NCBI GenBank assembly: GCA_035546635.1
Contig: DASZWJ010000031.1
Coordinates: forward strand, 1-64,000
Source of the DNA: Gammaproteobacteria bacterium
GTDB lineage: Bacteria; Pseudomonadota; Gammaproteobacteria; JAURND01
Length of the DNA stretch: 64,000 nucleotides
Direction: 5' to 3'
Shown: positions 44,944-53,767 of the stretch, piece after piece
Numbering within the stretch: position 1 is the stretch's first letter
Layout: each line of letters starts with the position of its first letter
The notes under the pieces: model-generated
Databases searched by the model: none
What the model was told of the DNA's origin: nothing
The model's input: the letters and a program-made list of their open reading frames with translations, nothing else
Program-made: the position numbers and the translations under genes

Positions 44944-45320
44944 GTAAATATAACCGCTCGCACGTCTTCCCTGTCATGGATTGCCGGAATCCAGATTCCA
45001 GGGTAGGAAACTTTCACGTCCTCGCCTCTTTTCTCCCTACATCCTTGCTAAAACTACATGTTCTATATCGAACGAAGTTACGTTTATTCACCCCTCGAAA
45101 GCTCTTTCATTTAAATGCCCTCATTGAACAATCACTCAAATCCTCAAATTTTTAGATTTATCTCCCTAAAAATGAGGGGTATAATAGGAATTAATTGGTT
45201 AAAATTTATACAGACCCGTTATTTAGTCATGGGGGCGTTCCTGCGCTAAACAAAAACTTACAGATAACCAAGCAACTCCATTCAACACTTTCAATCGGTT
45301 GCCCTGACAAGGATTACCTT
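44944..45320. other. intergenic region with half a MITE and a possible operator
   Basis: 44950-45025 resembles one half of the 3879-4009 MITE (CGCTCGCACGTCTTCCC, ATGGATTGCCGG, GGAAACTTTCACGTCC). After it comes AT-rich sequence with the motif at 45162-45179. No gene seen. Confidence 0.5.
45162..45180 (+). promoter_or_regulatory. palindromic motif CTCCCTAAAAATGAGGGG, copy 1
   Basis: Imperfect palindrome 140 bp before the first SemiSWEET start. A close relative, CCCCAAAAATGGGG, lies 74 bp before the second SemiSWEET start, and both are followed at similar distance by GGAATTA. A shared operator is inferred. Confidence 0.4.
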
Positions 45321-45614
45321 ATGTGGTCAAAAAATTTAATCGAAACTTTTTTCAGTCTGGGATTATTTATCAATGCACTATTATTTGTTCCTCAAGTCAT
45401 CAGATTATATAAAGTTAAATCCGCAATTGGCTTTTCACTCATTACTTTTTTTGGATTTAATTTGATCCAATTTTTTACTATTTTGCATGGATATTTGCAT
45501 CGTGATCTACTATTAATAATAGGAAATACATTAAGTTTTTTAACTTGTGGGAGTGTTACTTATTTGATTGTGTTGTATAAAGGGAAAAATTGGAGTAAAG
45601 ATATTAATATTTAA
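45321..45614 (+). CDS. SemiSWEET/PQ-loop small transporter, copy 1
   Basis: 97 residues from ATG 45321, with AAGGA eight bases upstream; a longer TTG frame from 45195 has no family support. Three membrane helices with the PQ motif in LLFVPQVIRLYKVKSAIGFSLITF, the SemiSWEET hallmark. SemiSWEETs dimerise to move sugars or other small solutes down gradients. It opens a transcript with the sensor kinase 50 bp downstream and resembles the copy at 48627-48911. Confidence 0.85.
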   Translation: MWSKNLIETFFSLGLFINALLFVPQVIRLYKVKSAIGFSLITFFGFNLIQFFTILHGYLHRDLLLIIGNTLSFLTCGSVTYLIVLYKGKNWSKDINI

Positions 45615-45665
45615 TTTTATTTTTAAAGAGATTTTTTTCAGAAACCAACCTTTGTATCTAATTAC

Positions 45666-47255
45666 ATGAACATGTACTCACACAATATTTTTTCCCATCT
45701 TAACCAATCCCTGCATATTCTAGCTAAATTTTTGCCAGGTCATATTTATTGGAAAGATCTAAATGGCGCTTTTCTAGGTTGTAATACTATACAAGCGCAA
45801 TCTGCAGGATTAAGTGTAGCAGAAATGCTCGGTAAAACAGATTATGAAATGCCTTGGAAAGCTCAGGCTGACGCTTTAAGAAAAGCTGATCTTGAAATTA
45901 TGAAAAATGGACTTCCAACTTTAATTGAAGAAAGTTCTTTACTTTCAGATGGGAAAATACACTTTTTTTTATCAAATAAAATTCCCTTATTTGATGAGGA
46001 AGAAAAGTGCATTGGGCTTTTAGGAATCTCTCTAGATATTACAGAACAAAAGCACAAAGAACTGGCATTAGAAAAGCAAATCAGCCAAACAAAGATAACT
46101 TTAGATACTCTTTTGGATAACATTCCTGCACATGTTTTTTGGAAAGATACAAATTGTAATTTATTAGGATGCAACGATCTTCAAGCCAAAAACATGGGAT
46201 TTTATTCTGCAAAAGAAATGGTTGGGATGAGCAACTATGATGTAATTAATCCAAATCAATCTGAAACAGATAGAAAAGCCCAGGCAGAAGCCATCACTCG
46301 CCTGGATAAAGAAGTGATGTCTACTGGTAAAACATATACAGCCGAAGAACCTTTAGTTCTTTCGAATGGGGAAATTGCCATATTCTTATCAAAAAAATCT
46401 CCCTTACGTAATAGACAAGGAGAGATTATAGGAGTTTTAGGCATCTCTTCTGATATTACCGAATTAAAAAAAACACAGAAAAAATTGAAATTAACTAAGC
46501 ATAAATTGACCGCCATGACTGCAATAAGCACCATTATTGCCCATGAATTAAGAACGCCTTTAGCCTCATTAGAACTTGCCTCTAGTAATTTAGATAAATA
46601 TATACCTACCCTTATCAAAAGCTACCATTTAGCACAAGAAGCAAATTTACCCATTGACTATATCCCTCCTCAAAAAATTAACTTGTTTAAAGATACCATA
46701 ACTCGAATGCGTGCTGAGATACGCTCAGCATTTATGTTTATTGATATGCTTCTAGTAAAATTAAGAACGTCAATTTCAGCTAAGAGTAGCGAATGCTTCA
46801 CAATGTCCCAATGCATAGAAGATATATTAAATCGCTATCCTTTCCAGCCTAGAGAAAAAGAAATAGTTTTTGTAAAAATAAACCATGACTTTAATGTACA
46901 AGCTAATAAACTATTTGTAGTACATATGTTTTTCAATCTTATAAAAAATGCATTATACCATGCTGCAAAAGATCATACCGATAAAATAACTATTTTACTT
47001 GATACAAACAGTGAGTATAATATTGTCATATTTAAAGATACAGGTTCTGGAATCCCTAAAGATATACTGCCCAAGATATTCAAACGTTTCTTTAGTAAAA
47101 CATATCATGGCACAGGTGTCGGTTTGACTTTTTGTAAAACTGTCATGAAATCATTAGGGGGTGATATCACCTGCAACTCTGAACTAGGCCAATATACAGA
47201 ATTTGTATTATCTTTCCCTAAACAATTCCAAACCCATCAGGAATCAAAGCCATGA
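45666..47255 (+). CDS. PAS-PAS sensor histidine kinase, CqsS/LqsS-like core, copy 1
   Basis: 529 residues, no membrane segment. Two PAS domains (about 13-130, FLPGHIYWKDLNGAFLGC, and 138-265, IPAHVFWKDTNCNLLGC) are followed by a short coiled coil and a HisKA domain with the phospho-acceptor H293 in IIAHELRTPLASL. The ATPase domain has the N box FFNLIKNALYHAA, G1 FKDTGSGIPKDI and G2 GTGVGLTFCKTVM. The DHp segment LDKYIPTLIKSYHLAQEANLP is like quorum-sensing kinases CqsS and LqsS, but no membrane sensor or autoinducer synthase is here. Stop overlaps the regulator start (ATGA). Confidence 0.9.
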   Translation: MNMYSHNIFSHLNQSLHILAKFLPGHIYWKDLNGAFLGCNTIQAQSAGLSVAEMLGKTDYEMPWKAQADALRKADLEIMKNGLPTLIEESSLLSDGKIHFFLSNKIPLFDEEEKCIGLLGISLDITEQKHKELALEKQISQTKITLDTLLDNIPAHVFWKDTNCNLLGCNDLQAKNMGFYSAKEMVGMSNYDVINPNQSETDRKAQAEAITRLDKEVMSTGKTYTAEEPLVLSNGEIAIFLSKKSPLRNRQGEIIGVLGISSDITELKKTQKKLKLTKHKLTAMTAISTIIAHELRTPLASLELASSNLDKYIPTLIKSYHLAQEANLPIDYIPPQKINLFKDTITRMRAEIRSAFMFIDMLLVKLRTSISAKSSECFTMSQCIEDILNRYPFQPREKEIVFVKINHDFNVQANKLFVVHMFFNLIKNALYHAAKDHTDKITILLDTNSEYNIVIFKDTGSGIPKDILPKIFKRFFSKTYHGTGVGLTFCKTVMKSLGGDITCNSELGQYTEFVLSFPKQFQTHQESKP

Positions 47256-48256
47256 GAGGAGCTCAAGTTAGCTTGTGCTATTATCCCACCACAGTAATTT
47301 TGATAGATGACCAGAAAAATTTTTTAAATGAGTTAAAAGTTGGTTTAAAAGATAATATTCCCTGTGAATATTATAGTGAACCACAAAAATTGATTAATCT
47401 TTTTAAAACCTATCATCCTAATCACTTCATTAACTACTGCGTCACTTTTGACGAAGACAGCGCTCAAGAAAATTTAATAGTACGCCAAGTCAGCTTACGC
47501 AACATCCATAAAGAAATCTACAATCCAGAACGCTTCAAACAAATTTCATTGTTGGTAGCTGATTATGCTATGCCGGGATACAATGGCTTGGAATGCTGCG
47601 ATGCCATCCACGATAAGTATATTCAAAAATTACTATTAACTGGTGAAGCGCAAAATGATCTCGCTGTGAAAGCTTTCAATAGTCGTCGCATTCATGCGTT
47701 TATTCAGAAAAGCGCTCCCGATCTAATGCAAACTTTAAATGCTGTCATTGAAGAGCTCCAACTCAATTATTTTTTAAAGCTATCGAACTCTTTAAGAGAC
47801 AATTTTAAAGATGGTTTAGAATATTTACTCACTGTTTTAGATGACCCAGCTTTTGTTAAATTCTTCTATGATCTGTGCGAAAGCAAACAAATTACAGAAT
47901 ATTATATTTTAGATACCCAAGGCAGCTTCTTATTACTTGACGATAAAGCTAAACCTTTTTGGCTATTACTGAAAGATGAAACAGAAATGAATAACTTGTT
48001 TTTACACGCTGAAGCTGAAGAAGCACCTGAGATTGTGCAAGAACCTTTAAGAACTAGAAGCCACATCCCCTATTTCCATAGTGAAGCCGACTTACAAACC
48101 CCACCTTCGCAATGGAACAAATATTTCTACCCAGCACAATGCTTAGCCGGCCAACAGAATTATTATTATATTTTATTAACCGATGCGCCCTTTAGCAACC
48201 TTAACCCTAAAGAAATTAAAACAGCGCAGCAATTCTCAAGAGCGCTAACCAGCTGA
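47252..48256 (+). CDS. atypical response regulator with long receiver insert, copy 1
   Basis: 334 residues. Receiver: acidic pair in VILIDDQ, phospho-acceptor D104 in LLVADYAMPG, Thr in LLLTGEA, Lys in FIQKSAPD. Between strand 2 and strand 3 sits an extra ~40-residue segment (HFINYCVTFDEDSAQENL and on) not found in ordinary receivers. The C-terminal half (170-334) has no DNA-binding or enzyme motif; it contains YYILDTQGSFLLLDDKAK, which looks like a small PAS-like or sensory beta fold. Broadly like the Legionella LqsR class. Coupled to the kinase before it. Confidence 0.85.
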   Translation: MRGAQVSLCYYPTTVILIDDQKNFLNELKVGLKDNIPCEYYSEPQKLINLFKTYHPNHFINYCVTFDEDSAQENLIVRQVSLRNIHKEIYNPERFKQISLLVADYAMPGYNGLECCDAIHDKYIQKLLLTGEAQNDLAVKAFNSRRIHAFIQKSAPDLMQTLNAVIEELQLNYFLKLSNSLRDNFKDGLEYLLTVLDDPAFVKFFYDLCESKQITEYYILDTQGSFLLLDDKAKPFWLLLKDETEMNNLFLHAEAEEAPEIVQEPLRTRSHIPYFHSEADLQTPPSQWNKYFYPAQCLAGQQNYYYILLTDAPFSNLNPKEIKTAQQFSRALTS

Positions 48257-48626
48257 TAATGAATTTTATTATATCATTTTCCACTCATGCTATTTCATTA
48301 ATCATCCACCCCATATTATATTTAAGCTAATATTAAATAATTATTTCATTTATGATTTATAAATAAATAGAAGGCTATGCCCTCAGTATCTAAATTGTTA
48401 TAAGCTAATGATTTTCTAAAATCCATCCAAAATTTGCAAAAATCCTATATAATTGCAAAAAGAGCTCCCCAAATTTTAAACTATAAACAACATAAAAAGT
48501 CTCTTAGCTTACTTCTTTATGTATTTTTTGTTTTTGTATCCCCAAAAATGGGGAGATTACGTGGAATTAAAAGTTATACATTCATTACCTTTTATTAGAT
48601 ACAGTAAATTTGTGAGGGTTAAATCA
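48257..48626. other. AT-rich intergenic region
   Basis: No gene seen. It holds the promoter of the second module and the motif at 48538-48555. Confidence 0.5.
48538..48555 (+). promoter_or_regulatory. palindromic motif CCCCAAAAATGGGG, copy 2
   Basis: CCCC at 48540-48543 and GGGG at 48550-48553 around AAAAAT, 74 bp before the SemiSWEET ATG. Counterpart of 45162-45180. Confidence 0.4.
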
Positions 48627-48911
48627 ATGTGGATTACTTTGCTTCAAGTATTTTTCTTCCTAGGTTTATTAGCGAATGCAGTATTATTTATTCCACAAGC
48701 AATAAGACTATATCGTTATAAAAGCAGTCGTGAAATATCGATTTTGACGTTTTTAGGATTCAATATTATTCAAATATTAACAACCATACACGCACTTATT
48801 GAAAAAGACTGGCTTTTGTTTATTGGCAGCATTTTAGCTTTTATCACTTGCGCCTCAGTTACGTATCTTTCACTTTTATATCGATTTAAACGTCACAGCC
48901 GATCGATATGA
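48627..48911 (+). CDS. SemiSWEET/PQ-loop small transporter, copy 2
   Basis: 94 residues from ATG 48627 with GAGGG upstream. Three helices with VLFIPQAIRLYRYKSS, clearly a paralogue of the copy at 45321 (same order of motifs, similar C-terminal SVTYLxxLY). The stop overlaps the next gene (ATGA), so it is coupled to an unknown protein rather than directly to the kinase. Confidence 0.85.
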   Translation: MWITLLQVFFFLGLLANAVLFIPQAIRLYRYKSSREISILTFLGFNIIQILTTIHALIEKDWLLFIGSILAFITCASVTYLSLLYRFKRHSRSI

Positions 48912-50191
48912 AAACTCACCTCTCTAATTTACTACCGCAATCACCAGACACGCAAATTCCAACTCACTTAAAATACAGCGACGTTATGTTGTTGATTGAA
49001 TTTACAGTAGCAAACTTAATTCGGGCAATTAATGCTTTTTATTTTGAACACACTTTGCATTTATTCGACCCCCATGTAGGAGAAACTTCTTGCCAAATTC
49101 GTGCTTATCAAGTTTTGCGATTTGCTAAATCCATTAAATCTGAAGATTCTATATTAATGCGGGTTAGGTTGAAATTTCTTCATGAAATTATGGAACTGAT
49201 ACAAGTCGATACTGTTCATTACCAAAAAATCGATCATTCCAGACGTGAAGTAGAGCCTACTATCAAAACATTAGGCAAGTTTATTAAAGAATCCGGTTAT
49301 AATTTTGAATTGTCAAACATAGAAAATTTTCTTGTCCAAAGTTATATCCTTACATATTACAAAAAAATAACTGCGAATGGAGATCCTAGTATTGATATTA
49401 ATAAGATTATGCAAGATATAAAAATTTCTAAAAGTGCTGCAAAACGTTTGACTCGATTTTATCAAATTAATCTCTCCAACATTTCTTGTAATTTTATCTC
49501 TTCACTACTACAAGAAACACCAGAAGTTAATATAAACCTAGATTTCCTTAATGCTTTAAAATATGCTGATGATGATGGAAGATCAGTTTTTCCATGCTAT
49601 TTAGTAATGAAAGTTTTGTGGCAACATATGAAAAAAAATAAATGCATTATTTTACTTAGCATTACTAGAAAGCGAAATAATAGAATAATAGATAAACTAA
49701 ATCTTTATTTTCAATTGTCAAATAACGGCGCAACATTAATAGAAAATTTTCAACCTAAAGAAGCAAGCTATATTATCGATGGAATAATGGAATGCTCATC
49801 CAATGTTTTGGAGAATAGATTAGATTATATCATCCGAGTTTTGAAAACTGGCATTGAAAAGATAATTTTGAGCAATATGGCAATACATCCACAATATAGC
49901 GGAAAAAAACTAAGTGCGTTAAGCAATGATCCTTTTGCATTGGATAGCATAATCGCTCAATTTAAAGAGAGCATGCAATTAAAAAATGATTTTTTATATT
50001 GGCGCAATGAAGCAAAGAAGCTAGGATGCGGCATACAAAATCCAACATTGTTTTATATCGTACATATGTTTTGCGGTAAAAATATAATAAATAACCAATA
50101 TGATCTATATAGTGATACACTATTTGTAAATGATACAACTACTAGTTCCCATTTTGAGGATAAACAGACAAGTACCCCTCTTTACTTATAA
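48908..50191 (+). CDS. unknown 427-residue protein within the kinase module
   Basis: No family recognised. No signal peptide or membrane segment; mainly helical with many Ile, Asn, Lys, and a beta-like segment IILLSITRKRNNRIIDK. Present only in the second module, between transporter and kinase, overlapping the transporter by four bases and ending 38 bp before the kinase. Its coupling suggests it works with the signalling pair, perhaps as a ligand-binding or accessory protein, but this is inference. Confidence 0.75.
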   Translation: MKTHLSNLLPQSPDTQIPTHLKYSDVMLLIEFTVANLIRAINAFYFEHTLHLFDPHVGETSCQIRAYQVLRFAKSIKSEDSILMRVRLKFLHEIMELIQVDTVHYQKIDHSRREVEPTIKTLGKFIKESGYNFELSNIENFLVQSYILTYYKKITANGDPSIDINKIMQDIKISKSAAKRLTRFYQINLSNISCNFISSLLQETPEVNINLDFLNALKYADDDGRSVFPCYLVMKVLWQHMKKNKCIILLSITRKRNNRIIDKLNLYFQLSNNGATLIENFQPKEASYIIDGIMECSSNVLENRLDYIIRVLKTGIEKIILSNMAIHPQYSGKKLSALSNDPFALDSIIAQFKESMQLKNDFLYWRNEAKKLGCGIQNPTLFYIVHMFCGKNIINNQYDLYSDTLFVNDTTTSSHFEDKQTSTPLYL

Positions 50192-50229
50192 GCATAAGCA
50201 CCCTGTTTCAAATCATGGAAGTTACCCTA

Positions 50230-51414
50230 ATGAAACACAATATTCGCACCACAACCTCAAAAAATATGCAAAATACTGCTGAACAATTGGAAAACATTAT
50301 TTCCTTATTGCCAGGTCATGTCTATTGGAAAGACCGTAATGGAATCTTATTAGGATGTAACAATGAGCAAGCTAAAGATATTGGTTTAAAATCAAGGCAT
50401 GAGGTAGTCGGTTTAACTGCCTATGACACTCTTCCCAAAGAGTTAGCTGATGCCATAACGCAGGCTGATAACGAGATAATGACTACAGGAATCTCAAAAA
50501 CTGTTCACGAGGTACTTACCTTACCAGATGGCAAAAAATCTGTTTGGCTCTCACAAAAAGTCCCTTTATATGAAGGAAATGAAGTGATAGGTCTTTTGGG
50601 AATTTCTTTAGACGTAACCGAAATAGAAAAGACTAAAAGAAAACTACGAGCCACCAAACACAAATTACAAGCAATGACTGCTGTAAGCGCCAGCATTGCT
50701 CATGAATTGAGAACACCTCTAGCCACCATAGATTTGGGAGTAAATGGCATAACAAATTATTTTTCTGCGATTTTAGCAGGTTATAATATGGCTCGCGAAG
50801 CTAATCTTCCTGTGCCAGAAATAAGTCAATCCCGAATCAAATTAATTGAACAAGTTTTGAAAAGCATTAAGACGGAAGTCCGCAGTGCATTTAATTTTAT
50901 TGACATGTTATTATTTAAAATTAAAACATCCATATCAGCAAAAAGCCCAGAAATTTTTTCAATGGCTACCTGCATTCAAGATTCATTAGCGCGATATCCT
51001 TTCCAGGAAAATGAGAGTAATTTGATAATCTTAGATCTCAATCAAGATTTTCAAACCCAAGGTAATGCACTGTTAATAACGCATGTTTTTTTCAATTTAA
51101 TTAAAAACGCAGTATACTATATAGCAGCTTCGGGAAAAAAGGCAAATATTACTATTTCATTACGGACCGGAAAACATTACAATAAAGTCCTATTTAAAGA
51201 CACCGGCACCGGCATCGCCCCAGAAATCCTACCCAAAATATTCGACCGCTTCTTCAGCAAAACCCGCCACGGCGCAGGTGTAGGCTTAACTTTCTGTAAA
51301 ATGGTCATGCAATCATTAGGCGGCAAGATTAAATGCGAATCGGTGAAAGGTGAATACACATTATTTACCTTGTCTTTTCCAGCAATACGCAACCATAAGG
51401 ATACAATGCCATGA
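50230..51414 (+). CDS. PAS sensor histidine kinase, copy 2
   Basis: 394 residues from ATG 50230 (GGAAG upstream; ATG 50215 has none). One PAS domain (LLPGHVYWKDRNGILLGC) instead of two, HisKA with H158 in SIAHELRTPLATI, N box FFNLIKNAVYYIA, G1 FKDTGTGIAPEI, G2 GAGVGLTFCKMVM. Clear paralogue of the kinase at 45666, having lost or never gained the second PAS. Stop overlaps the regulator start. Confidence 0.92.
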   Translation: MKHNIRTTTSKNMQNTAEQLENIISLLPGHVYWKDRNGILLGCNNEQAKDIGLKSRHEVVGLTAYDTLPKELADAITQADNEIMTTGISKTVHEVLTLPDGKKSVWLSQKVPLYEGNEVIGLLGISLDVTEIEKTKRKLRATKHKLQAMTAVSASIAHELRTPLATIDLGVNGITNYFSAILAGYNMAREANLPVPEISQSRIKLIEQVLKSIKTEVRSAFNFIDMLLFKIKTSISAKSPEIFSMATCIQDSLARYPFQENESNLIILDLNQDFQTQGNALLITHVFFNLIKNAVYYIAASGKKANITISLRTGKHYNKVLFKDTGTGIAPEILPKIFDRFFSKTRHGAGVGLTFCKMVMQSLGGKIKCESVKGEYTLFTLSFPAIRNHKDTMP

Positions 51415-52415
51415 GAGGAAACCAAGTCAGCTTATGCTACTACCCCACCACCGCCATATTGATTGACGATCAGCAACCCTTTTTAACTAAATTACAATTG
51501 GGATTACCGGAAACCAGACCCTACCAATTTTACGCCAACCCCAATGACTTCATCGCGCGCTTCGCCCATCATCAACCCGAACACTTTATTAATTACTGCG
51601 TGACTTTTGATGAAGACAGCGCCCAAGAAAATCTAATCGTACGCCAAGTCAGCCTTCGCAACATCCATAAAGAAATCTACAACCCCGAACGCTTCAAACA
51701 AGTTTCACTCTTAGTCGCCGATTACGCCATGCCTGGACACAATGGCTTAGAATGCTGCGACGCCATTCACGATAAATATATTCAAAAATTACTACTCACC
51801 GGCGAAGCGCAAAATGATCTGGCAGTCAAAGCCTTCAATCAACGGCGCATCAACAAATTTCTGCAAAAAAGCGCTCCCGATCTCATGCAAACCTTAAGTA
51901 GCGCCATAGCCGAACTGCAACTCAATTATTTTTTAGAGTTATCAAACTCGCTACGCGACAACTTTAAAGACGGCCTGGAATATTTGCTCACGGTTTTAGA
52001 TGACCCCGCCTTTGTTAAATTTTTCTATGATCTGTGTGAAAGCAAGCAAATTACCGAATATTATATTTTAGACACTCAAGGCAGCTTTTTATTACTCGAT
52101 GATAAAGCCAAAGCCTATTGGCTTTTGCTAAAAGATGAAACAGAGATGAATAACTTGTTTTTACATGCTGAAGCCGAAGAAGCACCAGCCGAAGTACAAG
52201 ATCCTTTAAGAAATCGCAGCCATCTACCCTATTTCCACACTGAAGCTGACCTACAAACCCCACCTTCTCAATGGAAAAAATATTTTTATCCCGCACAGCG
52301 CTTGGCCGGACAGCAGAATTATTATTACACCTTATTAACTGATGCACCCTTTAACGACCTTAACCCCAAAGAAATTAAAACGGTGCAGCAATTTTTGAGG
52401 GAATCAGCGGGTTAA
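51411..52415 (+). CDS. atypical response regulator with long receiver insert, copy 2
   Basis: 334 residues, same length as the first copy. Residues 1-21 and 57-334 are nearly identical to it, while 22-56 (helix 1, strand 2, helix 2 of the receiver) are strongly different. The phospho-acceptor in LLVADYAMPGHNG is kept. The DNA has many synonymous changes and is more GC-rich than copy 1, so the protein similarity is kept by selection rather than by recent copying. Confidence 0.88.
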   Translation: MRGNQVSLCYYPTTAILIDDQQPFLTKLQLGLPETRPYQFYANPNDFIARFAHHQPEHFINYCVTFDEDSAQENLIVRQVSLRNIHKEIYNPERFKQVSLLVADYAMPGHNGLECCDAIHDKYIQKLLLTGEAQNDLAVKAFNQRRINKFLQKSAPDLMQTLSSAIAELQLNYFLELSNSLRDNFKDGLEYLLTVLDDPAFVKFFYDLCESKQITEYYILDTQGSFLLLDDKAKAYWLLLKDETEMNNLFLHAEAEEAPAEVQDPLRNRSHLPYFHTEADLQTPPSQWKKYFYPAQRLAGQQNYYYTLLTDAPFNDLNPKEIKTVQQFLRESAG

Positions 52416-52930
52416 GGTAGTTACCCGGCTAAGCACTGTAATCCCTCTCCCGCAAACAGGTTAGGCAAATCTACAAACTCCTTTCAAGGGGAGGGAGTTA
52501 CAGTGCTAATCCTAAGCCGCCAAAGCTTATAAAAGATGTGTGCGCCCTTTGAGAGAAGGGATATTTGCCAGAATCTAAGATCTAAACATTACTCAAAAAA
52601 TTAACTTTCTATCAAATCCCCATTCATATCTATTTTTAATCTAGAATTTACCATTACCGTCTTTTTCTCAGAAATTACCTACAATTATTGCTATTTTACC
52701 TACCATATTCTACTTTTCTACTTCTGAGCCCCAATCAGCCAAGCTCAATCTTACCTATAAAATTTCTATATTTAGACCAACTTTAAGCCAATGGACTACA
52801 TTTTATTGCTCAATAATTGATTAAAATTCAGTCTGATTATTGCCTTAACACAAATGCGGCGAGATTTTTTTTCAGCTCTTAACTCAAGACAAGCAGCAAA
52901 TCTCCCATAAACCTGAAATGAGTACCCAAA
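52416..52930. repeat. intergenic region with palindrome 52427-52518 and a repeated motif
   Basis: GGCTAAGCACTGTAATCCCTC and its complement GGGAGTTACAGTGCTAATCC bound a palindromic element. The rest is AT-rich with the 52783-52804 motif. No gene seen. Confidence 0.6.
52783..52804. promoter_or_regulatory. motif TTAAGCC-A-ATGGACTACATTTT, copy 2
   Basis: Matches 13655-13676 at 21 of 22 positions; about 127 bp before the LuxR-type gene. Confidence 0.5.
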
Positions 52931-53599
52931 ATGATAAATGACCCTTCCAAAATCGACACCTTAGCCAGAAATTTACTTAAAGAAATGAAAAATTGCACAA
53001 CAGATATAGAGCAACTGGACATCCTTAAAACCATTTTAGGCATCAGCTTAAGCACAGACCCGCCTAGCGCCCCCCCCCGCCCATTATTAACCCACCAGGA
53101 GAATCAATGCTTACTAGCTGCAGCCCACGGCAAAACCTCTTTTGAAACCGGCAAGCTCTTAGGCATCAAATCTTCAACCGTTGAAACTCACCGCAAATCA
53201 ATCAAACAAAAACTCGGCTGCACCACCATCGCCCACGCCGTCTTTGTCGCCCTATGCTGCCACGACAAAACTCTGAACCAGCTTAAAGACTTAAACTACG
53301 AGAGAAAAACGATGCCAACTGATTCTGAAAATATCAACCTATCCACCACTCGCCAACCTTTTAAACTGTTGGTCGTCGGACACACCGCTGAACAATTAAA
53401 TGAGCTTGAATGGCTAAATAATGCAGAATTCATGGTTGAAACCGTCAGCAATGGCTTAATGGCATTGGAAAAATTTGACCAAGGATTCGATTTGCTGCTA
53501 ATCAAAAACAACATGCCCTCAGGATTAAGCGGGCTGCAAATCACAAAAATTCTGCAAGAAATGCGACCACAGCAGATGGTGCCTGTTGTTTTGGTCTAA
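52931..53599 (+). CDS. LuxR-type regulator with degenerate receiver at the C terminus
   Basis: 222 residues. The LuxR helix-turn-helix lies at 52-110 (LTHQENQCLLAAAHGKTS, ETGKLLGIKSSTVETHRKS, IKQKLGC). Residues 144-222 resemble the first four strands of a receiver (FKLLVVGHTAEQLNELEWL, FDLLLIKNNMPSGLSGLQI, VPVVLV), but the phospho-acceptor position is K192 and the chain stops after strand 4. The order, DNA-binding domain first, is the reverse of normal NarL-type regulators. It is probably phosphorylation-independent. It follows the kinase modules and may act downstream of them. Confidence 0.8.
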   Translation: MINDPSKIDTLARNLLKEMKNCTTDIEQLDILKTILGISLSTDPPSAPPRPLLTHQENQCLLAAAHGKTSFETGKLLGIKSSTVETHRKSIKQKLGCTTIAHAVFVALCCHDKTLNQLKDLNYERKTMPTDSENINLSTTRQPFKLLVVGHTAEQLNELEWLNNAEFMVETVSNGLMALEKFDQGFDLLLIKNNMPSGLSGLQITKILQEMRPQQMVPVVLV

Positions 53600-53625
53600 A
53601 AGTACTCCACCCGCCAGCCTTTCAT

Positions 53626-53660
53626 CTTGAATATTCGGTTATCGACTCCGAATATTCAAG
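53626..53660. terminator. hairpin after the LuxR-type gene
   Basis: CTTGAATATTCGG and CCGAATATTCAAG form a perfect 13-bp stem with a nine-base loop, 27 bp after the stop. No T-run follows. Confidence 0.5.
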
Positions 53661-53767
53661 GTGAAACCCTGATTGATGCTCAGTCATCAATAAGAATTTA
53701 AAGTTCAAATAAATCGTATTTCCGAAAATTAAATCTTATTTTCTAATGCATTGAAAACAGTCTTACT

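Noticed and set aside
45195..45320. N-terminal extension of the first SemiSWEET from TTG 45195
   Set aside because: The extension has no family match; ATG 45321 has AAGGA at the right distance and matches the second copy's start.
47252..52415. A complete Lqs/Cqs quorum-sensing system
   Set aside because: No autoinducer synthase (lqsA/cqsA-like) is present and the kinases lack the multi-helix membrane sensor of LqsS/CqsS; only the kinase core is similar.
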